DNA of 64,000 nucleotides, from positions 124,001 to 188,000 of the forward strand of contig CANKUU010000002.1 in the NCBI GenBank assembly GCA_947486785.1, read 5' to 3'. This document shows, piece after piece, positions 35,109 through 43,603 of this stretch. Positions within the stretch are counted from its first letter, which is position 1; the number at the start of each line of letters is the position of its first letter. Origin of the DNA: an uncultured Flavobacteriaceae bacterium. GTDB lineage: Bacteria > Bacteroidota > Bacteroidia > Flavobacteriales > Flavobacteriaceae. Made by a program: the position numbers and the translations under genes. Below the pieces are notes generated by a model. It was not told the origin of the DNA. It was given only the letters and a program-made list of their open reading frames with translations, and searched no databases.

Positions 35109-35163
35109 ATTACATAAACTTCACATAAAAACAACATTTACGTAACATTAAATTTACATTAAA
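35109..35163 (+). promoter_or_regulatory. Five in-phase 11-bp units without clear -7 (array 3)
   Basis: ATTAC 35109, TTCAC 35120, ACAAC 35131, GTAAC 35142 and TTTAC 35153 are spaced exactly 11 bp; the last three extended units read CAACATTTACG, TAACATTAAAT and TTACATTAAAC. No TTTG box sits 15 bp after the last unit start. It lies between the MORN gene and the porin gene 375 nt away. Confidence 0.5.
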
Positions 35164-35164
35164 C

Positions 35165-35537
35165 ACATAACAGACTTTTAATCAATACATTACATATAAT
35201 TAGTTTTATTAGTTTTATTTAAAACAACTACATATATCCTGAGAAGGTAAGGCGATCAAAAAAGTTGCATCAGGGTTTAACCAACTCTTTGCGCACTAAT
35301 TTAATGGTAATGGCAGCGGAGCGAAATAAAAAGCCCCTGAAATAAGCACGTTTACGAAAATTTATTTAAAACAAAATATCCTAAGCCTAAAACACCTAAC
35401 TTTTAATTTATATTTGATGAATTCATAGGAAGAGTAATACCCTATATTGTATTCCTAAATAAATACATTGCTTTATTTTTATAAAAGCTTCTTAAACGAA
35501 CGAATAAAGCCTTAGAAAGTTAAAAACTAGTAAGTAC
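35165..35537. other. Non-coding gap before the porin gene
   Basis: The 373-nt gap has no convincing gene. It contains a tandem TTAGTTTTA pair (about 35200-35220), a locally GC-richer patch (GGCAGCGGAGCG, about 35315) with a 13-codon open frame that may be a decayed element, and a good -7 box near its end. A non-coding RNA driven by array 3 cannot be excluded. Confidence 0.4.
35409..35416 (+). promoter_or_regulatory. Porin gene -7 promoter element
   Basis: TATATTTG matches TAnnTTTG perfectly, 121 nt before the porin ATG. Near it are CTAA-type repeats that are not spaced 11 bp apart. Confidence 0.4.
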
Positions 35538-36743
35538 ATGAAATTGAGATTTGTTTCGCTTTTAGCACTTTTGTCAATTTACACCATGTCAATTGCCCAA
35601 GAGTCAAACGCACCAGCCTACGGAAAAGGACTTTTTAATTTGATAGGAAAAGACAGTACTTGGAGTATGAAAATTGGCACGAGAATGCAATTTTTAACAA
35701 CAGCTAGCTGGACTAAACAGGAAAACGATGGCCTTAGCGACCCAAAACAAAATTTTTTAATAAGGCGCGCACGACTAAAACTAGATGGCTTTGCGTATGC
35801 TCCTAAACTAAGATATAAAATTGAACTAGGGCTTTCAAACCGTGATATCTCAGGGGGCTCCGAATTTACAAGTAATGCCCCAAGGTATATTTTAGATGCC
35901 GTAATTAAGTGGAATTTCTATAAAGATTTTGATTTATGGATGGGACAGTCAAAACTTCCTGGTAATATTGAGCGGATCATATCTTCAGGTAATTTACAAC
36001 AGGTAGATCGTTCGCTACTAAATAGTAGTTTCAATATAGATCGTGATCTCGGACTACAACTACGTCACCACTTCACCCTCTCGAATAAATTTTTAATTCG
36101 TGAAAAATACGCAATTACCATGGGCGAAGGCAGAAACATAACCACAGGAAACTTAGGTGGTTTTCAGCATACCTTGCGGTTAGAGCTATTACCATTTGGG
36201 GCATTTACAGCAAACGGTGACTATAGCGGTAGTGATTTAAAACGAGAAGAAAAACCAAAATTATTGATAGCTGCAACCTATGATTCGAACCAAAATGCTG
36301 TAAAAACCAGAAGTAACCAAGGTAAGTATATGAGAACCGATACTGGTTTTTACGAGACAAACATTAACACCATTTTCATAGATGCCATGTTTAAATACAA
36401 TGGAATTTCTTTCATGGCAGAGTATGCAAATAGATTGGCAAGCGACCCCATAGCCAAAAATACTGATGGAACACCCACTGGTGATGTAGTGGAAGTAGGT
36501 ACGGGTTTAAATCTACAATCAGGATATTTATTTCAAAATAATTGGGAAATATCAGGCCGTTATACGGCTATTAAACTAGATCCTATTCTTATGACGAAGA
36601 ATCTACAGAAGCAATATACCCTTGGCCTTTCTAAATTTATACACGGCCATAAATTAAAAGTTCAGACCGATCTAAGTTATCTTTCTGTTGATAATACTAC
36701 TAATAGCGTACTATTTAGAATACAAGTAGACATGCACTTTTAA
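35538..36743 (+). CDS. Phosphate-selective porin OprO/OprP-like protein
   Basis: A 401-residue outer-membrane barrel. The signal peptide ends at MSIAQ; mature sequence of the OprO/OprP type follows: SWSMKIGTRMQFLTTASW, LIRRARLKLDGFAYAPKLRYKIELG and WMGQSKLPGNIERI. The C-terminus ends in FRIQVDMHF, with the terminal aromatic residue of barrel proteins. Family members form basic-lined pores for phosphate or polyphosphate, though many Bacteroidota homologues have not been tested. The PiT transporter gene begins 77 nt downstream with its own promoter array inside the gap, so the pair can give outer- then inner-membrane passage for phosphate. Confidence 0.87.
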   Translation: MKLRFVSLLALLSIYTMSIAQESNAPAYGKGLFNLIGKDSTWSMKIGTRMQFLTTASWTKQENDGLSDPKQNFLIRRARLKLDGFAYAPKLRYKIELGLSNRDISGGSEFTSNAPRYILDAVIKWNFYKDFDLWMGQSKLPGNIERIISSGNLQQVDRSLLNSSFNIDRDLGLQLRHHFTLSNKFLIREKYAITMGEGRNITTGNLGGFQHTLRLELLPFGAFTANGDYSGSDLKREEKPKLLIAATYDSNQNAVKTRSNQGKYMRTDTGFYETNINTIFIDAMFKYNGISFMAEYANRLASDPIAKNTDGTPTGDVVEVGTGLNLQSGYLFQNNWEISGRYTAIKLDPILMTKNLQKQYTLGLSKFIHGHKLKVQTDLSYLSVDNTTNSVLFRIQVDMHF

Positions 36744-36751
36744 CCTAAATA

Positions 36752-36796
36752 GTAACATTTAGATAACATTATGATTCAAAAGACTATAGATATTTG
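36752..36796 (+). promoter_or_regulatory. 11-bp units plus -7 box before PiT gene (Pho-box-like array 4)
   Basis: GTAAC 36752 and ATAAC 36763 are 11 bp apart, and a weaker in-phase unit (ATTCA) starts at 36774. GATATTTG at 36789-36796 starts 15 bp after that unit, the same register as arrays 1 and 2. TTAAC 36740 is off by one. The PiT ATG is 24 nt after the -7 box. Confidence 0.62.
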
Positions 36797-36820
36797 TAAA
36801 CTTATTTGACACCAAAAATT

Positions 36821-39124
36821 ATGGATAACATTTACTTTATAATGATTATTGCTCTTGCAGCTTTGGCAATCGCAGATTTGGTTGTTGGCGTTAGTAATGA
36901 TGCTGTAAATTTCTTGAATTCGGCTATAGGCTCAAAAGCTATTTCTTTCAGAACCATTATGATTGTTGCCAGTTTAGGTATTGCCTTTGGGGCAATATTT
37001 TCAAGTGGAATGATGGAGGTTGCTCGAAAAGGCATTTTTAACCCAAGTGAATTTTACTTTGATGAAATAATGTTCATTTTTATGGCGGTAATGATTACCG
37101 ACATACTATTACTTGATTTCTTCAATACCTTAGGAATGCCAACATCTACAACCGTTTCTATTGTTTTTGAACTGTTGGGTGCTGCGGTTGCAATGTCCTT
37201 AATTAAAATTGGAGCTGATGGGGGTAATTTTGGAGAGGTAGTTAACTATATAAATACAACAAAAGCAGGTGAAATTATATATGGTATATTATTATCTGTT
37301 GTGGTCGCTTTTTCTATTGGTGCCATAGTACAATGGATTTCGCGTTTGTTATTATCCTATCATTTTGAGCGAAAAGCTAAATGGGTTGGTGCTCTTTTCG
37401 GTGGTGTAGCCCTTTCAGCTATAACCTACTTTATTCTTATGAAAGGAATAAAAGGAACTGCTTTTGCAAAAGAAAGCTACGACCTTATTGGCGGTAGCAC
37501 GATAAAACATTTTCTTGAAGAAAATTGGGTTTCAATCGCAGGAGTCAACTTTGTAATTTGGTCTATTCTATCCTATATTTTAATGAATTTCGCTAAGGCC
37601 AATATTTATAAAATAATTATTGGTGTAGGCACATTTGCCTTAGCACTTGCCTTTGCTGGAAATGATTTAGTAAATTTTGTTGGTGTACCTATTGCGGCTT
37701 GGCAATCTTATGAAGCTTGGATAGCGTCGGGCACTGCTGCATCAGAATTTAGTATGTCCGTATTAGATGCCAAAGTACCCACGCCAACATTACTACTATT
37801 TATTGCAGGTGTAATTATGGTAGTTACACTTTGGTTTTCAAGCAAGGCAAAGGCAGTCGTAAAAACCTCTTTAGATCTCTCAAGTCAAGAAGAAACTAAC
37901 GAACGCTTTCAACCGAACTTTATTTCCCGTAGTTTGGTACGCACAGCCGTTTCCTTTTCTAATATGATTTGGCAAATTGTGCCAAATTCTGCAAAAGAAA
38001 AAATTGAAAATCAATTTGAAAAACCCGTAATTCAGCTCGCAAAAAATAAAGTTCATGAGCTTCCTGCTTTTGATATGGTAAGGGCAGCAGTTAACTTAAT
38101 GGTTGCAGGTATATTAATTTCAATAGCTACATCTTACAAACTTCCATTATCTACAACTTATGTAACTTTTATGGTTGCCATGGGAACTTCATTAGCAGAT
38201 AGAGCATGGGGTGCAGAAAGCGCCGTATATCGAGTTGCTGGCGTACTTAATGTAATAGGCGGTTGGTTTGGTACCGCCATTGTTGCCTTTATTGCTTCTG
38301 GGTCAATTTTAGCGCTAATCAGTTTTGGTAAAGGCTCTGCCATTGCGGTATTACTTTTCGTTGCGATTTTACTTTTAGCAAGAAACTACATTTCACATAA
38401 TAAGAAATCAAAAGAAATTAAAGCTGAAGATTCATTAACCAAAGCAGAAAGCAGCTCTATACAAGGTGTTATAGAAGAAAGTGCAAATAATATCTCGAAC
38501 ATTATAAAAAGAACGAATAGAATATACACCAATTCTATTAACGGTCTTTCAGTACAAAACCTTGAATTACTAAAAAAGAATAAGAAACAAGGCGCAAAAT
38601 TGTCTAACGAAATAGATGATATACGTGATCATATTTTCTATTTCATTAAAAATTTAGATGAAGCTAGTGTAGGTGCCAGTAACTTCTACATTACCGTTTT
38701 AGGACACTTAACTGACATTACACAATCTTTAGAATACATAGGAAAAGTAAGTCTAAAACACATCAACAATAATCACAAAAAATTAAAATACAATCAAATC
38801 AAAGAACTCAAGCAAATAGATCAAAAATTAGAAGAAATATTTACGACCACTCAAGAAGCTTTTGATAATAGATCTTTTGAAGACATTGGAAGGGTATTAG
38901 CTAAAAAACAAGAATTATTTGATTTAATCTCCGAAAAAATTCAGATTCAAGTTGCACGCACAAGAACGGTAGAATCTAGTCCTAAAAACACTACTTTATA
39001 CTTCTCATTACTTTTAGAAACAAAAGATTTAATGACTACTACCATGACCCTTTTAGAGCTCTATTATAACGAACACGACAGCTCAATTACCCCAGCAACA
39101 ATTGATGAACCAGCTGAAAATTAA
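36821..39124 (+). CDS. PiT-family inorganic phosphate transporter with PhoU-like tail
   Basis: A 767-residue inner-membrane protein. ATG 36821 is chosen over the TTG at 36806. Two PiT half-repeats with the family signature are present: LVVGVSNDAVNFLNSAIGSKA near residue 20 and LALAFAGNDLVNFVGVP near 275. A third conserved block, KLPLSTTYVTFMVAMGTSLAD, lies near 445. About twelve membrane segments are present. After residue 540 comes a soluble, helical PhoU/DUF47-like domain (IIKRTNRIYTNSINGLS, then IDDIRDHIFYFIKNLDEAS). In other bacteria this domain is often a separate regulatory protein; fusion to the permease is typical of Bacteroidota. The porin gene lies directly upstream and a phosphate-box-like promoter lies between. 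Confidence 0.92.
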   Translation: MDNIYFIMIIALAALAIADLVVGVSNDAVNFLNSAIGSKAISFRTIMIVASLGIAFGAIFSSGMMEVARKGIFNPSEFYFDEIMFIFMAVMITDILLLDFFNTLGMPTSTTVSIVFELLGAAVAMSLIKIGADGGNFGEVVNYINTTKAGEIIYGILLSVVVAFSIGAIVQWISRLLLSYHFERKAKWVGALFGGVALSAITYFILMKGIKGTAFAKESYDLIGGSTIKHFLEENWVSIAGVNFVIWSILSYILMNFAKANIYKIIIGVGTFALALAFAGNDLVNFVGVPIAAWQSYEAWIASGTAASEFSMSVLDAKVPTPTLLLFIAGVIMVVTLWFSSKAKAVVKTSLDLSSQEETNERFQPNFISRSLVRTAVSFSNMIWQIVPNSAKEKIENQFEKPVIQLAKNKVHELPAFDMVRAAVNLMVAGILISIATSYKLPLSTTYVTFMVAMGTSLADRAWGAESAVYRVAGVLNVIGGWFGTAIVAFIASGSILALISFGKGSAIAVLLFVAILLLARNYISHNKKSKEIKAEDSLTKAESSSIQGVIEESANNISNIIKRTNRIYTNSINGLSVQNLELLKKNKKQGAKLSNEIDDIRDHIFYFIKNLDEASVGASNFYITVLGHLTDITQSLEYIGKVSLKHINNNHKKLKYNQIKELKQIDQKLEEIFTTTQEAFDNRSFEDIGRVLAKKQELFDLISEKIQIQVARTRTVESSPKNTTLYFSLLLETKDLMTTTMTLLELYYNEHDSSITPATIDEPAEN

Positions 39125-39172
39125 CGGTTATTTTAGTTTCATAAAATATAATTATATTGTGTTTTTAAAAAT

Positions 39173-39895
39173 ATGGTAATGAAGTACATTAGTTTTATAA
39201 TTTTGGTTTTTTTTAGTTTATTTTCTTTTGCACAAGAATTAACCGGAGCTCAGCTTCTTGATAAAGCCATTAAATACCACGACCCTAACGGCAACTGGTC
39301 TACTTTTGAAGGTAATTTAAGCGTTACCATGAAAACACCCGATAAGAATGAAAGAGTTAGTGAAATTACCATAAATCTAATAAAAGAATATTTTCAGGTC
39401 ACTTCTAAAAAAAACGGATCGGTTGTAAAGCAAACCTTAGATAAAGACAACTGTCATTTAACATTAAATGGCAAAAGCACTATTTCAGAAGAGGAGCAAA
39501 AAAAACACGGTCTAAGTTGCGAACGTGCCAAAATGTTTAAAAACTATTATACCTACCTCTATGGTCTGCCCATGAAATTGAAGGACAAAGGAACTCTTGT
39601 CGACCCGAAAACAAGGTTAAAAAAATTTAAAGGCAAAGAATATCTTGTTTTAAAAGTAAACTATAAACAAGATGTGGGTAAAGATACTTGGTACTTTTAC
39701 TTCGACCCCAAAACCTATGCCATGAAGGTATATCAATTTTTTCATGACGAAACTATAAATGATGGAGAATATATTCTTCTTTCTGATGAGCTAGAATATA
39801 ACCAAATTAAACTGCCACAAAACAGAGCATGGTACTACAATAAAAACGACCAACACTTAGGTACAGACATTTTAACAAAAGCTTCACCCCTTTAA
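39173..39895 (+). CDS. Exported DUF6503-like protein
   Basis: A 240-residue protein with a signal peptide (FIILVFFSLFSFAQ). A beta-rich body resembles the lipoprotein-localisation (LolA-like) fold: ELTGAQLLDKAIKYHDPNGNW near 20, then alternating strands, with KGKEYLVLKVNYK, DTWYFYFDPKTYAMKVYQF and the tail RAWYYNKNDQHLGTDIL. Many flavobacterial proteins of this family exist without a known role. It follows the PiT gene by 48 nt and may be read through from it. ATG 39179 is an equally good start. Confidence 0.7.
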   Translation: MVMKYISFIILVFFSLFSFAQELTGAQLLDKAIKYHDPNGNWSTFEGNLSVTMKTPDKNERVSEITINLIKEYFQVTSKKNGSVVKQTLDKDNCHLTLNGKSTISEEEQKKHGLSCERAKMFKNYYTYLYGLPMKLKDKGTLVDPKTRLKKFKGKEYLVLKVNYKQDVGKDTWYFYFDPKTYAMKVYQFFHDETINDGEYILLSDELEYNQIKLPQNRAWYYNKNDQHLGTDILTKASPL

Positions 39896-40077
39896 AAAAC
39901 ATTCTTTATTTAGGTTTTAAAATAAATTAAAGATTAAAAATAGGTATTAGCGCGGTTGACAGTAAAACAACTTAATCTAAAAAAGTACTTGTACATAACG
40001 AGAATTAGTGTCTTAGGTCGTATTTGATGAAAATTTCTTGAATATAAACTTATCTTGAAGCCTTAATATTACAATTA

Positions 40078-40485
40078 ATGAGGCTTTATCTTACCAAGCA
40101 AAAACCCATTGCGGTACATCATTTAGAAATAGGAAAAATTACAATATATTTAAATATTATAGTTTGCGAATTTAAAGAAGGGGTACACATTAACTTTGAA
40201 AATACTGCTTTTCCAATTCAAATAATCCAAATGACTGTTGGTGACAAAAAACCAATAGTTTACATTTCACATCGGCGAAATTCTTATTCTTGGAACCCCA
40301 TAAGATATGGAGAAGTTATTGATCTATTTCCAAATTTAATTGCTTTTGGTATTGTCGCCGAAAACAAAAGAAGGCGAACCATTGCAGAACTTGAGCAGCA
40401 TTTTATTAAGGTACCTATTAAACTTTTCACAAATATAGAAGATGCCTTTTTATGGGCCTCAGAAATTATTGAAGACTGCCCTTAA
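40078..40485 (+). CDS. Hypothetical STAS/SpoIIAA-like protein
   Basis: A 135-residue cytoplasmic protein without signal or membrane segments. The order of strands and helices (KPIVYISHRRNSYSWNPI, LIAFGIVAENKRRRTIAELE) and the end IKLFTNIEDAFLWASEI resemble the SpoIIAA/STAS-like proteins found in many flavobacteria, where the last helix follows an 'F-x-x-x-E-A-x-x-W' pattern. No phosphorylatable Ser block typical of anti-anti-sigma factors is clear. It stands alone between the DUF6503-like gene and the convergent nadD. Function is unknown. Confidence 0.6.
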   Translation: MRLYLTKQKPIAVHHLEIGKITIYLNIIVCEFKEGVHINFENTAFPIQIIQMTVGDKKPIVYISHRRNSYSWNPIRYGEVIDLFPNLIAFGIVAENKRRRTIAELEQHFIKVPIKLFTNIEDAFLWASEIIEDCP

Positions 40486-40586
40486 TTAAATTAAACTGAT
40501 AGCAATTTATGAGCTAGCACCTACAATTTGGTTTAAGCATTTTGCGAAGTATAATAGTTGCAAATAAAAATGCTAATTGATAGCAG

Positions 40587-41171
40587 TTATCTATAAAAGT
40601 TCATTTCATCCATATAAGACCAAACTTCACTAGGTAATAATGGCTTTATGTTTTTACCATTTTTATGATTATTTCGTATAAAGGTGGAAGATATTTCCAT
40701 AATCGGTGCATGTACTTGATGTACCTTTGGGTGATTTAAAAACTTACGCTCAGTTGTACCCTTTGAAATTCGAGGATATACATAGAGATGATAATTCTCT
40801 AAAATTGTTTCATAATTTTTCCATTTATGAAAGCTTTTTAGATTATCCTCACCCATAATTAAATTAAACTGATAGTCTTTATTATACATTTCATCTAAAT
40901 GAACTAGGGTATTTATGGTGTAATTTGGTTGAGGTAAATCAAATTCGATTTTACTTGGTTTTAGTTGAGCATAGTCTTTGGTTGCTTCAAAAACCATTTG
41001 GTAGCGGTGGTGATTGTCTAAAAGTGTTTTTTTTACTTTAAAAGGGCTTTGAGGAGTAACTACAAACCAAACCTCATCTAAATTTGAAAACTCCACCATA
41101 TGGTTCGCTATCACCATATGCCCTACATGTATAGGGTTAAACGTTCCGAAGTAAAGACCAATATGTTTCAT
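40587..41171 (-). CDS. nadD: Nicotinate-nucleotide adenylyltransferase
   Basis: Joins nicotinate mononucleotide and ATP to deamido-NAD in NAD synthesis. ATG 41171 (MKHIGLYFGTFNPIHVGH) is the family start; the ORF track adds 14 residues. The 194-residue nucleotidyltransferase has GTFNPIHVGHMVIANHM (the T/HxGH site, about residues 9-19). It also has VWFVVTPQSPFKVKK, the substrate-binding MGEDNLKSFHKWKNYE and the second nucleotide motif ISSTFIRNN. It is the last gene of a yicC-gmk-nadD operon (61 nt after gmk). Confidence 0.93.
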   Translation of the reverse strand: MKHIGLYFGTFNPIHVGHMVIANHMVEFSNLDEVWFVVTPQSPFKVKKTLLDNHHRYQMVFEATKDYAQLKPSKIEFDLPQPNYTINTLVHLDEMYNKDYQFNLIMGEDNLKSFHKWKNYETILENYHLYVYPRISKGTTERKFLNHPKVHQVHAPIMEISSTFIRNNHKNGKNIKPLLPSEVWSYMDEMNFYR

Positions 41172-41232
41172 TATTTGAAGTTTAAAACCTCTCTTGTTTT
41201 CATATAGTATCAAGAAAAGCTACAGCAGAAGC

Positions 41233-41826
41233 TCATTCATCCTTTTTAAAACTAGACTCGGCTAAATAATTTGCCACCAACTTGTGCGCATCACTTAAAG
41301 CTGTTTCTAAATCATAATTCTTAATAATATGATCAAATTGCGGCGCGGTAGCAAGTTCTACAGAAGCTTTAGCAATTCGCATATTAATTTTATCATCACT
41401 TTCTGTACTTCGCTTTTTTAAACGAATTTTTAATTCATCAATACTTGGTGGTTTTACAAAAACGGCCAAAGTCTTATCCGGAAACTTGTTTTTTATTCGC
41501 AAGCCTCCGGCAACGTCTATATCAAAAATAACATTCTTGCCTTGCGCCCAAAGCCGTTCTACTTCACTTTTTAAAGTGCCATAAAAATTATCTCGATACA
41601 CTTCTTCCCACTCTAAAAAATCTTCATTTTTAATGTGCTTTTTAAACTGGGTGACATTTAAAAAATAATAATGCTCTCCATTTTTTTCCTTACCACGACG
41701 TGGCCTGGAGGTAGCGGAGATTGAAAAAGCCAAATTAAGCTCAGATTGGGCTAACAAATGACGAACAATAGTTGTTTTACCGCTACCTGATGGAGCTGAA
41801 AAAATAATTAATTTTCCTCCTTTCAT
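41233..41826 (-). CDS. gmk: Guanylate kinase
   Basis: Phosphorylates GMP to GDP with ATP. The 197 residues hold the P-loop FSAPSGSGKTTIVRHLL (about 9-25), the GMP-binding segments SATSRPRRGKENGEHYY-like and FLEWEEVYRDNFYGTLKSEV, and the lid region (KRSTESDDKINMRIAKA). The start codon shares one base with the yicC stop (TAATG), so the two are translationally coupled, an arrangement conserved in many bacteria. Confidence 0.96.
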   Translation of the reverse strand: MKGGKLIIFSAPSGSGKTTIVRHLLAQSELNLAFSISATSRPRRGKEKNGEHYYFLNVTQFKKHIKNEDFLEWEEVYRDNFYGTLKSEVERLWAQGKNVIFDIDVAGGLRIKNKFPDKTLAVFVKPPSIDELKIRLKKRSTESDDKINMRIAKASVELATAPQFDHIIKNYDLETALSDAHKLVANYLAESSFKKDE

Positions 41827-42689
41827 TACAACACATTTAACATTTGCTCTTTAATTTTTTCGAGCTCGTCTTTCATTTGAACTACCAATTGTTGCATTGG
41901 CGCATAATTAGCTTTTGAGCCAATGGTATTAATTTCGCGACCCATTTCTTGTGTAATAAACGCTAATTTTTTTCCGTTCGAATCATCAGACTTTAAAGTT
42001 TTAGTAAAATAATCGAGGTGATTTGCTAAGCGTACTTTTTCTTCAGTAATATCATATTTTTCTAAGTAGTAAATCAATTCTTGTTCAAACCGGTTAGCAT
42101 CTACATCTGCTGCCATATCTGCAACTGCCTTTTCTAAACGTTGTCGTACATCGCTTTGCCGATCTGGGTCCATTTTAACTACCTCATCAAGTAAGTTTTC
42201 TAAGGCATTAAGCCGCTGCATAAAATCTTTCTCAAGTACACTACCCTCTTCAGAGCGAAAGGTATTAATTTCGATAAGAGCTTCATTCAAAGCCCGCAGA
42301 ATTACTTTATACTCTTCCTCATCAATATCTTCTCGATCTGTTTTCATGCTATCAGGCATGCGCATAGCAACCTCTAACAAAGAAGACATTTCTGCTTTGT
42401 AATCAGAAACTTTTTGCAATTGTTTAATGTAAGCTTGCACAACTTCTTCATTAATTTGTGCCGTTGTTGTAGTGCCTGTAGTTTCAATATACAAACCAAA
42501 ATCAACCTTACCTCTCACCAAAGAACTTGCTATAATTTTACGCAATTCTAGCTCTTTCTCACGATAAGCAGAAGGCATACGCGCGTTTACATCTAGATTT
42601 TTACTGTTTAAAGATTTTAACTCTATTGTAATTTTTTTTGAAGGAAGCTGTATTACATGCTTTCCAAAACCTGTCATCGATTGAATCAT
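41826..42689 (-). CDS. YicC/YloC-family endoribonuclease
   Basis: A 287-residue protein with the YicC N-terminal signature MIQSMTGFGKHVIQ and SLNSKNLDVNARMPSAYREKE. The C-terminal DUF1732 block has RFEQELIYYLEKYDITEEKVRLANHLDYF and GKKLAFITQEMGREINTIGSKA. Members of this family are RNA endonucleases with a role in RNA decay and stationary-phase survival. It heads the yicC-gmk-nadD operon. Length is normal. Confidence 0.92.
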   Translation of the reverse strand: MIQSMTGFGKHVIQLPSKKITIELKSLNSKNLDVNARMPSAYREKELELRKIIASSLVRGKVDFGLYIETTGTTTTAQINEEVVQAYIKQLQKVSDYKAEMSSLLEVAMRMPDSMKTDREDIDEEEYKVILRALNEALIEINTFRSEEGSVLEKDFMQRLNALENLLDEVVKMDPDRQSDVRQRLEKAVADMAADVDANRFEQELIYYLEKYDITEEKVRLANHLDYFTKTLKSDDSNGKKLAFITQEMGREINTIGSKANYAPMQQLVVQMKDELEKIKEQMLNVL

Positions 42690-42747
42690 TGGGCATTTTG
42701 TAATTTTGGCAAAGATACTAGTTTTGACACAAGCAATCTTCGACTTT

Positions 42748-43572
42748 TTATAACTCTCTAACCCATATATTTCGATAGCTTACTCGACTATCGTCACCAT
42801 GGTCTTGTAATAATAAAGGTCCTTTCCCATGAACTGGGTTTTTTGGCCACCCAACATAAGGGGTAGTACCTTTTATTTCTGTATGATCTTGAATAAGAAT
42901 ACCGTTATGTAATACGGTCACCGTTGCCGACTTAGTCTTACCTCCTTCATCATTAAACTCCGGTGCATGGTAAATGATGTCATACACATTCCATTCTCCA
43001 GTCGGCATAGAAGCCATAGCCAAAGGAGAGCCCTGTTTGTACACAGAACCTACTTGACCATTTACATAAGTATCATTATCGTTATTATCTAAAATTTGTA
43101 TTTCATAAATACCATTTAAAAAAACTCCGCTATTACCCCTATTTTGGCCGTCTCGCTGCACAGGTAATGGAGACTTCCATTCTAGATGCAGCTGTATATC
43201 TCCAAATTCTTCTTTAGTTCTAATATCCCCTGTTTTGTCTGCCACCGTCATACTAGAATCTTTGTTTATAATCCATTTTGCAGGAGAGTTGTCTTCGGCA
43301 TGCACCCAATGATCTAATGAGGTACCATTAAAAAGAACTATTGCATCACTTGGCGCCTTAAGACCTTTCGCAGGGGTAACTACTGGCACTTTGGGCTCAT
43401 AATACTCTGTTTCTGATGGTGTCGTAGGTTCAGGCTTTTCATACTCTTCATAAGAAATAACACCATCATTAACTTCTACTGTGTTATTCATTTTTACTTC
43501 ATTTTTTGGCTCCTCACCGCAAGAAAGAAGCATCATCACAATTAAACTAATAGGTAGAATGAACTTTATCAT
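42748..43572 (-). CDS. DUF1080 lipoprotein, 3-keto-glycoside hydrolase/hydratase type
   Basis: A 274-residue lipoprotein (signal MIKFILPISLIVMMLLSC, lipobox LLSC). After an acidic linker comes a concanavalin-like DUF1080 domain (about 78-274): IVLFNGTSLDHWVHAEDN, FGDIQLHLEWKSP, RGNSGVFLNGIYEIQILDN and the end VSYRNIWVREL. DUF1080 enzymes act on 3-keto-sugars or their elimination products (2-hydroxy-3-keto-glucals). The gene is followed in the same direction as a second DUF1080 gene and a TIM-barrel isomerase, and close to GMC dehydrogenases that would make 3-keto substrates. Membrane anchoring places it in the periplasm or on the outer membrane. Hydration versus hydrolysis cannot be told from sequence. 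Confidence 0.87.
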   Translation of the reverse strand: MIKFILPISLIVMMLLSCGEEPKNEVKMNNTVEVNDGVISYEEYEKPEPTTPSETEYYEPKVPVVTPAKGLKAPSDAIVLFNGTSLDHWVHAEDNSPAKWIINKDSSMTVADKTGDIRTKEEFGDIQLHLEWKSPLPVQRDGQNRGNSGVFLNGIYEIQILDNNDNDTYVNGQVGSVYKQGSPLAMASMPTGEWNVYDIIYHAPEFNDEGGKTKSATVTVLHNGILIQDHTEIKGTTPYVGWPKNPVHGKGPLLLQDHGDDSRVSYRNIWVREL

Positions 43573-43603
43573 GTCTTCTAATTAATATAAATTTCTATGC
43601 CTT

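Noticed and set aside
35270-35370. GC-richer patch with GGCAGCGGAGCG, considered as an insertion-sequence remnant
   Set aside because: No transposase-like reading frame, terminal repeats or target duplication could be found; only mentioned in the gap entry.
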